Assembly (NCBI RefSeq): GCF_016093545.1 | Contig: NZ_JADKYX010000002.1 | Span: 1-64,000, forward strand | Direction: 5' to 3' | Length of the DNA stretch: 64,000 bases | From: Massilia rhizosphaerae | Lineage (GTDB): Bacteria > Pseudomonadota > Gammaproteobacteria > Burkholderiales > Burkholderiaceae_D | Shown: piece by piece, positions 8,796-16,793 of the stretch | How the letters are laid out: each line of letters begins with the position of its first letter | Numbering within the stretch: position 1 is the stretch's first letter | The notes under the pieces: model-generated | Database searches by the model: none | What the model was told of the DNA's origin: nothing | Seen by the model: only the letters and a program-made list of their open reading frames with translations | Translations under genes and position numbers: made by a program

Positions 8796-11700
8796 ATGTG
8801 GATCACCCGCACCAGCATCAAGTATCCCGTCTTCGCCACGATGGTGATGGTCGGCCTGATGGTGCTCGGCCTGTTCGCGTACCGCGGCCTCGGCGTCGAG
8901 AGCATGCCGAACATCGAGATCCCGGCCGTGTTCATCGAGACGCAGTATCCGGGCGCCTCGCCCGCGCAGGTCGAGAACGACGTCACCCGCCCGATCGAGG
9001 AAGCGGCCAACACGGTCGGCGGCATCAAGACCATCCGCAGCACGTCGTGGGAAGGCCGCTCCGGGGTCGGCATCGAATTCCAGCTGACCGTCGACATGAA
9101 CCGCGCCGTGCAGGACCTGCGCGACCGCATCGGCACCGTCCGCGGCGGCTTCCCGCGTGAAGTGAAGGAACCGGTCGTCTACCGCGAGGAAGGCGAGAAC
9201 ACGCAGCCGGTGATCCTGCTGTCGCTGACGTCGCACGAGCGCAGCCTGCGCGACCTGTCGATGCTGACCGACCAGGTGATCGTCAAGCGCCTGCAGGCCG
9301 TGGCCGGCATGGGCCAGATCCGCGTCAACGGCAAGCAGGACCGCCAGGTGCTCGTCGACATCCGCCCGGACCAGCTCAAGAGCCTGGACGTGGGCATCGA
9401 CGAGGTGATGAGCGCCATCGCGGCCACCAACGCTAACCTGCCGGCCGGCCGCATCAGCCGCGGCGCGCGCGAGAACCTCGTGCGCATCGAAGGCAAGATG
9501 AAGGAGGCGGCCGACTTCAAGCGCATCGTCGTCGCCAACCGCACGGGCGGTCCGATCTACCTGGGCCAGGTGGCCGACATCTCGGACGGCGCCGCCGAGG
9601 AACAGTCGATCTCGCGCGTGAACGGCGAGCGCGCCATCACGCTGGAGATCGCGAAGATCCAGGACGCCAACACGGTCCAGGTGGGCAACGGCGTGCGCGC
9701 CGCCATCGACGCGATGAAGGACAGCCTGCCGAAGGACATCCAGTTCCGCATCCTGGACGACAAGGCGAAGAACGTGCAGGGCCAGGTCGACAACGTCAAG
9801 GACACCATCCTGGAAGGCGCGCTGCTGACGATGGTGATCGTGTTCTTCTTCCTGCACTCGTGGCGCAGCACGATCATCACGGGCCTCACCTTGCCGATCT
9901 CGGTGCTGGCCAGCTTCATCGCGATGAAGTGGTTCGGCTTCACGCTGAACTTCCTCACCCTGATGGCGCTGTCGCTGTGCATCGGCCTGTTGATCGACGA
10001 CGCCATCGTCGTGCGCGAAAACATCGTGCGCCACCTCGGCATGGGCAAGAACCACGTGCGCGCCGCGGAAGATGGCACGGGCGAGATCGGCCTCGCCGTG
10101 ATGGCGACGACGTTCGCCATCGTCGCCGTGTTCGTGCCGATCGCGTTCATGAAGGGCATCATCGGCCGCTTCTTCCTGCAGTTCGGGATCACGGTCGCGG
10201 TGGCCGTGCTGGTGTCGCTGTTCGTCAGCTTCACGCTCGACCCGATGCTGTCGTCCGTGTGGCCCGATCCGGTCAAGGACCGCTTCAAGTACCTGCCCTG
10301 GCTGGGCCGCCTGATGGCGCGCATCGAGCACGGCATCGAGTGGCTGCACCACGTGTACGCGAAGGTGCTGGCGCTGGCGCTGGGCTGGCGCAAATCGACC
10401 CTGCTGCTCGCGGTCGTGCTGTTCGTGGGCAGCCTGATGCTGGTGCCGAAGATCGGCGGCGAATTCGTGCCGCAGGTCGACGACGGCTTCATCCAGCTGC
10501 GCCTGAAGACGCCGATCGGCTCCAGCCTCGACTACTCGGACGCCAAGCTGCGCCAGGCCGAGGCCGCGCTGGCCGAGTTCAAGGAAATCGAAAGCGTCTC
10601 GACCATCATCGGCTCGTGGGAAGGCCGCAACTATTCGCAGGTGAACCTCAAGCTGACGGACGTGCACAAGACGCACCGCCGCTCGCAGCAGGAAATGGAG
10701 AAGGTCATCCGCGCGCGCCTGGAAAAGATCGCCGGCGTATCGCTGACGGTCGGCCAGCGCCCCATCTTCATCGCCATCCTCGGCACCGACGAGGCCAAGC
10801 TGGACGCCGTCGCCCACACGCTGATGGACAAGATGCGCAAGATCCGCGGCGTGGCCGACATCGAGTACAGCCAGGAAGGCGCGAACCCGGCGACCATCGT
10901 GAAGATCAACCACGAGCTGGCGTCCGACCTGGGCCTGACCGTGCAGCAGATCGGCACGGCGCTGCGTCCGTTCGTCGCCGGCGACCAGACCAACCGCTGG
11001 CTCGCGCCGGACGGCCAGAACTACGAAGTCAACGTGCAGCTGCCGAAATCGGGCCGCGAAAAGGTGGCCGACCTGGCCGACCTGTCGGTGGCGTCGAGCA
11101 AGCTCGATGCGGCCGGCAACCCGATCATGGTGCCGCTGCGCCAGGTCGTGCAATTCATCCCGTCGACGAGCCCGCAGATGCTCAAGCGCCAGGCCCTGCA
11201 GCGCCGCGTCGCGATCTACGCCGGCCTCGAAGGCCGTCCGCTCGGCGACGTGATGGGCGACGTGAACAAGGCGATGAAGTCGATCGCCCTGCCGGACGGC
11301 GTGCGCTTCGACGTCTCCGGCGACGCCCAGCAGATGGACGAAACGATGGCCGGCTTCGGCGTCGCACTGGGCATCGCCGTGATCTTCATCTACCTCGTGC
11401 TGGCGTCGCAGTTCGGCAGCTTCCTGCAGCCGATCGCGATCATGGTGTCGCTGCCGCTGTCGCTGATCGGCGTGCTCGTCGCGCTGCTCGTCACGAAGAC
11501 GACGCTGAACATCTTCTCGGTGATCGGCATCGTGATGCTGATGGGCCTCGTGACGAAGAACGCGATCCTGCTGGTGGACTTCGCCAACCACGGCCAGCGC
11601 GCGGGACGCAACCAGTTCGATGCGCTGATGGAAGCGGGCCAGGTGCGCCTGCGCCCGATCCTGATGACGACGCTGGCCATGATCTTCGGCATGTTGCCGA

Positions 11701-11906
11701 TGGCGATCGGCATGGGCGAAGGCGGCGAAACGCAGGCGCCGATGGGCCGCGCCGTGATCGGCGGCGTGATCACGTCGACCTTGCTCACGCTGGTCGTCGT
11801 GCCGGTGGCGTACACCTATCTCGACAGCCTGGGCAAGCGGGTGGCCGCGTGGTTCAAGCGCGGGCGCGAGGAAGAGGTGGCGGAGGGCAACGAGCGGGCG
11901 GCGTGA
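8796..11906 (+). CDS. RND-family efflux pump, inner-membrane permease
   Basis: The 1036-residue protein has the standard RND plan: TM1 near residue 13-30, a large periplasmic porter domain, a block of TM helices around residues 335-500, a second porter domain, and terminal TM helices from about 855 to 1010. Conserved features include the GASPAQVENDVTRPIEEA porter segment and the proton-relay helix LSLCIGLLIDDAIVVRENIVRHL with its two aspartates. The repeat GIVMLMGLVTKNAILLVDFAN is found in the second half. It is of the HAE-1/MexF-MdtB type and probably exports hydrophobic toxicants. It is cotranscribed with the adaptor. Confidence 0.94.
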   Translation: MWITRTSIKYPVFATMVMVGLMVLGLFAYRGLGVESMPNIEIPAVFIETQYPGASPAQVENDVTRPIEEAANTVGGIKTIRSTSWEGRSGVGIEFQLTVDMNRAVQDLRDRIGTVRGGFPREVKEPVVYREEGENTQPVILLSLTSHERSLRDLSMLTDQVIVKRLQAVAGMGQIRVNGKQDRQVLVDIRPDQLKSLDVGIDEVMSAIAATNANLPAGRISRGARENLVRIEGKMKEAADFKRIVVANRTGGPIYLGQVADISDGAAEEQSISRVNGERAITLEIAKIQDANTVQVGNGVRAAIDAMKDSLPKDIQFRILDDKAKNVQGQVDNVKDTILEGALLTMVIVFFFLHSWRSTIITGLTLPISVLASFIAMKWFGFTLNFLTLMALSLCIGLLIDDAIVVRENIVRHLGMGKNHVRAAEDGTGEIGLAVMATTFAIVAVFVPIAFMKGIIGRFFLQFGITVAVAVLVSLFVSFTLDPMLSSVWPDPVKDRFKYLPWLGRLMARIEHGIEWLHHVYAKVLALALGWRKSTLLLAVVLFVGSLMLVPKIGGEFVPQVDDGFIQLRLKTPIGSSLDYSDAKLRQAEAALAEFKEIESVSTIIGSWEGRNYSQVNLKLTDVHKTHRRSQQEMEKVIRARLEKIAGVSLTVGQRPIFIAILGTDEAKLDAVAHTLMDKMRKIRGVADIEYSQEGANPATIVKINHELASDLGLTVQQIGTALRPFVAGDQTNRWLAPDGQNYEVNVQLPKSGREKVADLADLSVASSKLDAAGNPIMVPLRQVVQFIPSTSPQMLKRQALQRRVAIYAGLEGRPLGDVMGDVNKAMKSIALPDGVRFDVSGDAQQMDETMAGFGVALGIAVIFIYLVLASQFGSFLQPIAIMVSLPLSLIGVLVALLVTKTTLNIFSVIGIVMLMGLVTKNAILLVDFANHGQRAGRNQFDALMEAGQVRLRPILMTTLAMIFGMLPMAIGMGEGGETQAPMGRAVIGGVITSTLLTLVVVPVAYTYLDSLGKRVAAWFKRGREEEVAEGNERAA

Positions 11907-11912
11907 CGCGGC

Positions 11913-12150
11913 TCATCCCGGAACGAGCGCCTGTTGCACCCGATGGCTGTCGACGTACTGTTCCATGCGCACGATCTTGCCATCCTTTAAGTGGTACAGG
12001 TGCGCGAAGCTCGCTGTCATGGGCTTGCCGGTCTTGCGGTACGTGCCCCGATCTGCTCGAGCCCCACATAGGTGCCCGCGTACGGGAATCCGGCCGCCTC
12101 CGTCCAGTGCGCGTCCGGTGCCAGCGCGGCCTGCAGGTGGCGGGAAACCC
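11913..12150 (-). pseudogene. Remnant of a SnoaL-like / NTF2-fold protein gene
   Basis: Two frames on the minus strand encode pieces of one SnoaL-like (ketosteroid isomerase-related) protein. The upstream piece reads LAPDAHWTEAAGFPYAGTYV. The downstream piece, shifted by one base, reads GTYRKTGKPMTASFAHLYHL and ends EQYVDSHRVQQALVPG at the TGA 11913-11915. In the family a stretch of roughly 35 residues normally lies between these motifs, so there is an internal deletion plus frameshift near 12045-12060. No start codon remains, and the residual 5' end runs into the stop codon of the DsbA-MBL fusion gene. It is not expected to make a working protein. Confidence 0.8.
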
Positions 12151-12152
12151 GT

Positions 12153-13592
12153 TCAGCCCCACTTCATTTCACCCTTGACCACCTTGGCACCGATCTCCAG
12201 TGCCTGGACCATGCCGGCCGCCGGATAGCGCTGCTTCATCGCGGCGATCAGCGCCGCGCTGTCCGCTGCCTTGGCGACCTCTTCCTCGAAGGCCAGCAGG
12301 TAGTCGCGGGTATGGCTGACCGCAGAAACGTCCGGCGCCGCATCGACCGCCATGTGGCCCGGGACCACGACGGCCGGCGCGCGGGCGGCGATCGCCTCGA
12401 GGTTCCCGACCCAGGCGGCACGTGCCTGCGGCGTCGGCGTGTCGGCCGTCCAGACGTGCAGGCCCGCGAAGACCAGCACGCCACCGAATACGGCCTGCAG
12501 CGACGGCACCCAGAGGTAGCGGCGATTTTCCATCCCCTGCGCGGCGACGATCTCGATGCGGTGGCCTTCCAGGTCCAGGGCGTCGCCATCGAAGGCTTCG
12601 GGCATGACGATGTCCGCCAGCGCCTGCGGGCCGTTTTCCTTCAGCTGCGGCCCCCACACGGCCAGCTTCTTCTCGACGTTCGCCTTGATCGCCGCGATCG
12701 TGGCCGATGCCGCGATAACCTTGGCGGCGGGAAAGGCGGCCTTGACGGGTCCCAGGCTGAAGTAATAGTCGGGGTCGCTCTGGCTGATATAGATGGTCGT
12801 CAGCGTCTTGCCCGAGGCCCTGATCGCCTCGACCGCCGCGCGGCCGTCCGGCAGGGAGAAACCGCCGTCGATCAGGACGGCTTCCGTGGCACCGGACAGC
12901 AGCACCGGCGCGCGGAAGAAACCCTGTTCGCCGGCGGGCAGCGCATGCCATTGCAACGGCGCGGCAAGTTGATCCAGGAAATCGCGGGGATCGGGGTAGA
13001 CGGTGCTGGCTTGGAGCAATTCCTGGTGGTCACCGGAATCGAGGACAAAGCTCGGGACGCCGCGCGCACCGAACCGCGACATCATCGTTTGCGCCTCGTC
13101 GATCCGGGACCGGGCGGCCGCGCGCAGCGCGTCGTCGGGTGCCTGGAGCCGTTGCGCAGCCTCGACCAGGTCCAGCGAGTCCAGCACCCGGCGAAGCACG
13201 TCCAGCTGCGTGATGTCGCGCCCTTCGACGTAGCGGGCATGCTGGATCGCCTTCAGCGCGTCCACCTCGCGCCCGGGCGCCGTCAGCCAGACGGCCGTCA
13301 GGGCCAGGGTGGCCGGACCGCTGTCCAACATCTGCCCGCGGTCGCCCAGCACCTGCTCGCGGTAGCTCTGCGAAAAGGGCTGGCCCGTCAGGCGCTCGAT
13401 GCGCTGGTCGTTGGACCACGCGTAGGCCGCGAACGCATCGTCCATCGGACGCGCGCCCGCGTCCTGGAACAAGCCGCTGGGTAAAAGCTTGAGCTGGACC
13501 GCGGCGGACTGCGAGAGCGTGGTCAACGCGGAACCGGCGCCGTAGCACCAGCCGCACAGCGGATCGAAGAGGTAGTACAGCGTACGAGTCAT
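12153..13592 (-). CDS. Fusion protein: DsbA-family thioredoxin domain + metallo-beta-lactamase-fold domain
   Basis: One uninterrupted 479-residue frame joins two proteins usually encoded apart. Residues 1-212 are a DsbA/FrnE-like domain with redox motif CGWC (13-16) and cis-Pro loop GVPSF (179-183). Residues 219-479 are an MBL-fold domain: SGATEAVLIDGGF, IYISQSDPDYYFSL, WVPSLQAVFGGV, VVVPGHM. The canonical HxHxDH zinc motif reads QSDPDY (271-276), so only the Asp is kept, although the later His in PGHM remains. There is no signal peptide. ATG 13592 is chosen because upstream in-frame starts would overlap the divergent LysR gene. The gene is probably controlled by that regulator. Confidence 0.85.
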   Translation of the reverse strand: MTRTLYYLFDPLCGWCYGAGSALTTLSQSAAVQLKLLPSGLFQDAGARPMDDAFAAYAWSNDQRIERLTGQPFSQSYREQVLGDRGQMLDSGPATLALTAVWLTAPGREVDALKAIQHARYVEGRDITQLDVLRRVLDSLDLVEAAQRLQAPDDALRAAARSRIDEAQTMMSRFGARGVPSFVLDSGDHQELLQASTVYPDPRDFLDQLAAPLQWHALPAGEQGFFRAPVLLSGATEAVLIDGGFSLPDGRAAVEAIRASGKTLTTIYISQSDPDYYFSLGPVKAAFPAAKVIAASATIAAIKANVEKKLAVWGPQLKENGPQALADIVMPEAFDGDALDLEGHRIEIVAAQGMENRRYLWVPSLQAVFGGVLVFAGLHVWTADTPTPQARAAWVGNLEAIAARAPAVVVPGHMAVDAAPDVSAVSHTRDYLLAFEEEVAKAADSAALIAAMKQRYPAAGMVQALEIGAKVVKGEMKWG

Positions 13593-13638
13593 GGATGGGA
13601 GCCCCGGATGGATAGGATGAGGGGCATAATAGGGCGCA

Positions 13639-14682
13639 ATGGCCAGAAGACAAACGACGTTCCGGTATACTTTCTGTATGCTAAAAGCGAACAATCATGC
13701 AGCCGCCGGCTCGAATGCCTTCTCGAACCTGAAGCGATTGGCCTACTTTGCCGCTGTGGTCGAGGCCGGCAGCTTCACCGCGGCGGCCGACCGCCTTGGC
13801 GTGACCAAGGCGGTTGTGAGCCAGCAGGTTGCACGGTTGGAACGGGACTTCCAGACGCAATTGCTGACGCGTACCACGCGCCGCGTCACCGCCACCGATG
13901 CCGGGCTGGCGTTCTACCAGCGCTGCGCGTTGATCTTGCGCGAAGCCGGCGATGCGTTCGACGAACTGGCCGACGTGTCCACGGAACCGACGGGCGTCCT
14001 GCGGCTGACCGCGCCGTTCGACTACGGGCTTGCGGCGGTCGTGCCGGCCGTCGTCGAGTTCTCGAAGCTCCACCCAGGGTGCAAGGTCGACGTCATCATG
14101 AGCGACCTGTCGCTCGACCTGCACGGCGGGGGCGTGGAGATGGCGATCCGCGCCGGCTGGCTGGCCGACCCGCAGTTGCAGGCGCGGCAGATCGGCAGCT
14201 TCCGTCAACTGCTGGTCGGCGCACCGGCATGGGCGCGGCGGCTGGACCGCAAACAAGGTCCCGAGCAGATCGCGGACCTGCCTTTCGTCGCCAACTCGGT
14301 CTTGAAGGCGCCCGAGCACTGGACGTTCGCAAACGCTCGGGGCCTGAGCCAGGCGGTGACCGTGGACCCGGCCATCCGCCTGGACGCGACGCTGGCGGTA
14401 CGCGCCGCCGTATGCCTGGGCGCCGGCCTGTCGGTGCTGCCGGACTATGCCGTGGCAACCGAACTCGAGCAGGGCAAGCTCGTCCACCTGCTACCGCAAT
14501 GGACACTGCCGAACGGCGGCATCCACGTGGTCTACCCGGCCGCGCGGTTCCGCTCCGCCAGGGTCAGGCAGTTTGTCGAAGTCTTGACCCAGATTCACCG
14601 GCAATGGGAAGCGCCGCGGGTCGCCAGCCAGGGCCCCAAGGACGACGGACATGCGCCCCCGCGAGCGCGACCCGGTCGATGA
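13639..14682 (+). CDS. LysR-family transcriptional regulator
   Basis: The protein has an N-terminal winged helix-turn-helix (RLAYFAAVVEAGSFTAAADRLGVTKAVVSQQVARLERDF) and a C-terminal periplasmic-binding-like effector domain from about residue 105. This LTTR type usually activates a divergent neighbour, here the DsbA-MBL fusion whose ATG lies 46 bases away. ATG 13639 has AGGG upstream. ATG 13678 would give a protein 13 residues shorter and sits just after a TATACT box (13666-13671), so a leaderless transcript from there is possible. The C-terminus has a Pro/Arg-rich tail. The effector is unknown; redox stress is a guess from the target. Confidence 0.88.
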   Translation: MARRQTTFRYTFCMLKANNHAAAGSNAFSNLKRLAYFAAVVEAGSFTAAADRLGVTKAVVSQQVARLERDFQTQLLTRTTRRVTATDAGLAFYQRCALILREAGDAFDELADVSTEPTGVLRLTAPFDYGLAAVVPAVVEFSKLHPGCKVDVIMSDLSLDLHGGGVEMAIRAGWLADPQLQARQIGSFRQLLVGAPAWARRLDRKQGPEQIADLPFVANSVLKAPEHWTFANARGLSQAVTVDPAIRLDATLAVRAAVCLGAGLSVLPDYAVATELEQGKLVHLLPQWTLPNGGIHVVYPAARFRSARVRQFVEVLTQIHRQWEAPRVASQGPKDDGHAPPRARPGR

Positions 14683-14738
14683 AGCTGTTCGGCCTTGCTT
14701 GAGGTACGAATGAAACGGCGCCGGGCGCCGACAAGCGA

Positions 14739-14918
14739 TCAGGCAGGATGTTCCTGGTGCGTTTCTTCTCCGGAATCCTCGTCCAGCGCAGGCGCGTCCT
14801 CCCCGCCCTCGCCCTTGTGCAACTTCGCTTCCTGCTTCTTGCGCGCCTTTTCTTCGGCCTTGCGCTTCTTCTCCAACTCCCGCTGTCGTTTTTCGTACTG
14901 GAAATTCGTCTTGGCCAT
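14739..14918 (-). CDS. Small highly charged conserved protein (59 aa)
   Basis: The 59-residue protein MAKTNFQYEKRQRELEKKRK... is a predicted charged helix or coiled coil: a basic Lys/Arg/Glu-rich stretch at residues 8-36 followed by an acidic, disordered tail (EGGEDAPALDEDSGEETHQEHPA). The start is supported by a GAGGTGA ribosome-binding site 3 bases upstream. Its function is unknown to me. Proteins of this shape, beginning MAKTNFQYEKRQRE, are as I recall common in Burkholderiales, often near housekeeping genes. The charge pattern suggests RNA or ribosome association, but this is a guess. Confidence 0.7.
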   Translation of the reverse strand: MAKTNFQYEKRQRELEKKRKAEEKARKKQEAKLHKGEGGEDAPALDEDSGEETHQEHPA

Positions 14919-14992
14919 GCTCACCTCGAGACTGTCGTTGGAAAGGTCGTACCGGTCCATTATGGACCAGTCATCCCGCATCGTCTTGAGAA

Positions 14993-15898
14993 TTAACCAC
15001 GCGGGTGGTGTTGCGCGTGCAGGTGCTTCAGGCGCTCGCGCGCGACGTGCGTGTAAATCTGGGTCGTGGAGATGTCGGAATGGCCGAGCAACAACTGCAC
15101 CACGCGGAGATCGGCGCCGTGGTTCAGCAAATGCGTGGCGAACGCGTGACGCAGGGTGTGGGGCGACAGCGGCGCCGTGATGCCCGCCTTCGCCGCATGC
15201 TTCTTGATGACGACCCAGAACATCTGGCGCGTCATCGGGCCGCCGCGGGCCGTCACGAACAGGGCGTCGTCGACCTGGCCGTCGAGGATGATCGCGCGCG
15301 CCTCCTTCATGTAGCGCTCCAGCCAGTATCTCGCCTGTTCGCCGAACGGCACGAGGCGCGTCTTGCTGCCCTTGCCCGTGATGCGCAGCACGCCGTCGTT
15401 CAGGCTCAGTTCGACCAGCTTCAAGGCGACCAGCTCCGACACGCGCAGGCCGCTCGCGTACATCAGTTCGAGCATCGTGCGCTCGCGCAGGCCGAGCGGG
15501 GTCGCCACGTCCGGCGCGGCCAGCAGGGCGTCGACCTGGGCTTCCGTCAGCGTGTGCACGAAGCGCTGCGGCTGTTTCGCCGACGCCATGTTCAAGCACG
15601 GGTCGGCGGCGACGCGGCGGTCGCGCAGCGCCAGCTGGTAAAAACGCTTCAGGACGGACAGGCGGCGGTTGGCCGAACTGGGTTTCGTGTCTTCGTGGCG
15701 CTCGGCGAAATACGCGGCGATGTCCTGCGGCAGGACCGCGTACAGGTCGGGCCGGTCGGGACGCTTGACTTCGAGCCAGCGCGCGAACAGGCGCAAGTCG
15801 CGCCGGTAGGCGTCGAGGGAATTCTTCGCGAGGCCGTGCTCGAGCCAGAGCGCGTCGCAGAACGCGTCGATCAGGGGAAGATTGACTGCTGCTGCCAT
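14993..15898 (-). CDS. xerD: Tyrosine recombinase XerD
   Basis: Site-specific recombinase that, with XerC, resolves chromosome dimers at dif. The 301-residue product has the N-terminal SAM-like core-binding domain (LPLIDAFCDALWLEHGLAKNSLDAYRRDL). The catalytic residues follow in order: Arg in SGLRVSEL, Lys in TGKGSKTR, His-x-x-Arg in SPHTLRHAFATHLL, His in LLGHSDIS and Tyr nucleophile in TQIYTHV. ATG 15898 gives the usual length; the first 28 bases overlap the end of ogt, indicating co-transcription. No phage genes surround it, so this is the housekeeping enzyme rather than an integrase. Confidence 0.93.
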   Translation of the reverse strand: MAAAVNLPLIDAFCDALWLEHGLAKNSLDAYRRDLRLFARWLEVKRPDRPDLYAVLPQDIAAYFAERHEDTKPSSANRRLSVLKRFYQLALRDRRVAADPCLNMASAKQPQRFVHTLTEAQVDALLAAPDVATPLGLRERTMLELMYASGLRVSELVALKLVELSLNDGVLRITGKGSKTRLVPFGEQARYWLERYMKEARAIILDGQVDDALFVTARGGPMTRQMFWVVIKKHAAKAGITAPLSPHTLRHAFATHLLNHGADLRVVQLLLGHSDISTTQIYTHVARERLKHLHAQHHPRG

Positions 15899-16401
15899 GG
15901 CATCTCGAGCGCCAGCGCGCCTTCGTGGCGCAGCAGCCAACGCTTGATCCCGAGCTGGAATCCGTGTTCATCGTCGCTGCTGGAAAAACCGCCCAGGCCC
16001 CCGGACGCCGTCACGCGGTGGCACGGGATCACGAGCGGGAACCAGTTGGCGCCGCACGCCTGGCCGACGGCGCGCGGGGCCGATTCCAGCTGCTTGGCGA
16101 TCTGGCCGTAGGTGCGCACGCTGCCGCGCGGGATCGCGCAGATCGTGTCCCAGACGCGGCGCTGGAACGCGCTGCCGGCCTCTTTCAACGGCAGGTCGAA
16201 ACGGAAATCGGCATCCTCGAAATAGCGCGCCAGTTGCAGGGCGGCCTGCTCGGCGACGGCATCCTGCGCCGATTTTTCCTGGTAATGCGGCGGCAGGTAG
16301 ACCAGTTCGCGCAGCCGTCCGTCTTCGGTCCGGATGCCCATCGCCCCGAACGGCGCCGCGATGATGGCGCTGAAAATCTCGCTGCCTTGTTGTGTGTTCA
16401 T
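15871..16401 (-). CDS. ogt: Methylated-DNA--protein-cysteine S-methyltransferase (Ogt)
   Basis: Suicide DNA repair protein that takes methyl groups from O6-methylguanine and O4-methylthymine onto its active Cys. The 176-residue protein has the AGT core: GSAFQRRVWDTICAIPRGSVRTYGQIAKQL (DNA-binding helix-turn-helix with arginine finger), the active site PCHRV in WFPLVIPCHRVTASGGLGGFSS, and an N-terminal ribonuclease-H-like domain. The ATG at 16401 is used because upstream in-frame codons run through the terminator hairpin at 16451-16480. It overlaps xerD by 28 bases. Confidence 0.94.
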   Translation of the reverse strand: MNTQQGSEIFSAIIAAPFGAMGIRTEDGRLRELVYLPPHYQEKSAQDAVAEQAALQLARYFEDADFRFDLPLKEAGSAFQRRVWDTICAIPRGSVRTYGQIAKQLESAPRAVGQACGANWFPLVIPCHRVTASGGLGGFSSSDDEHGFQLGIKRWLLRHEGALALEMPWQQQSIFP

Positions 16402-16450
16402 CGATGCAGTGTAAGACCGGGCCCGCGCGATCGCAAGTCTTGCTCCGGGC

Positions 16451-16480
16451 AAAAAAAAACGCACCCGTAGGTGCGTTTCC
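16451..16480 (-). terminator. Rho-independent terminator (minus strand)
   Basis: On the minus strand a hairpin AAACGCACC / GGTGCGTTT with a 4-base loop is followed by nine U residues (A-run 16451-16459 on the given strand). It ends a transcript coming from the right, either dctP read-through or a short unit in 16488-16680, before ogt begins. Confidence 0.85.
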
Positions 16481-16696
16481 AATTTGGTCACGTTTTCGGC
16501 TGCCTGGTCATTGCCGGCTGCATCATGTAAAACGTGTGTCTCCTCCTAACTATTTTTCGGTAAAGTTTGTACTTACCGCTTTCTTTTCCCTCTCCCAAAT
16601 CGTATTCGGTTCGCTTTATCGCACCAGGTTGGTGCCAAAAGGTGCCCCATCATAACGCAACCGAATAGGAAAAGCGTAGTTTTTTATATACATTCA

Positions 16697-16736
16697 CGAA
16701 ATATATTTCGGTCATAAGCCCCTATGACATGTCATA
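16697..16736. promoter_or_regulatory. Two perfect palindromes, candidate operators
   Basis: CGAAATATATTTCG (16697-16710) and TATGACATGTCATA (16723-16736) are both perfect 14-bp palindromes. GTCATA (16711-16716) also pairs with TATGAC (16723-16728). They lie 58 bases beyond the dctP stop codon and upstream of the possible small transcript. Their density suggests a protein-binding region; the binder is unknown. Confidence 0.5.
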
Positions 16737-16793
16737 AAACAGTCTACCGCGATGTTTCATTGATTCAAGGCAACTAACAGCCGCGCCGTCATG

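Larger units (their letters stand above)
16402..16793. other. Palindrome-rich intergenic region with a possible small transcript
   Basis: This gap between ogt and dctP is clearly AT-richer than its surroundings. On the minus strand, right to left, it holds the palindromes at 16697-16736 and a TATGAT-like box (16649-16654, with a poor -35). A GCACCA/TGGTGC hairpin (16621-16635) follows, then a strong TAGGAGGA ribosome-binding-like site (16541-16548), a 12-codon frame MMQPAMTRQPKT (16488-16526) and the terminator at 16451-16480. An inverted repeat CACGTTTT (16490-16497) / AAAACGTG (16528-16535) brackets the 12-codon frame. This could be a small RNA, a leader peptide, or the remnant of a gene; the spacing of 14 bases from site to ATG is too long for ideal translation. 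Confidence 0.45.

Noticed and set aside
7158-11591. A 1477-codon minus-strand open frame opposite the efflux operon
   Set aside because: It is antisense to the adaptor and RND pump, has Arg/His/Asp-rich composition typical of high-GC antisense frames, and shows no domain.
12153-13694. Longer start of the fusion gene at 13694
   Set aside because: The added 34 residues have no domain character and would overlap the divergent LysR coding region.
14993-15898. XerD as a phage or integron integrase
   Set aside because: It has housekeeping length and motifs, no attachment site or phage genes nearby, and is linked to ogt.
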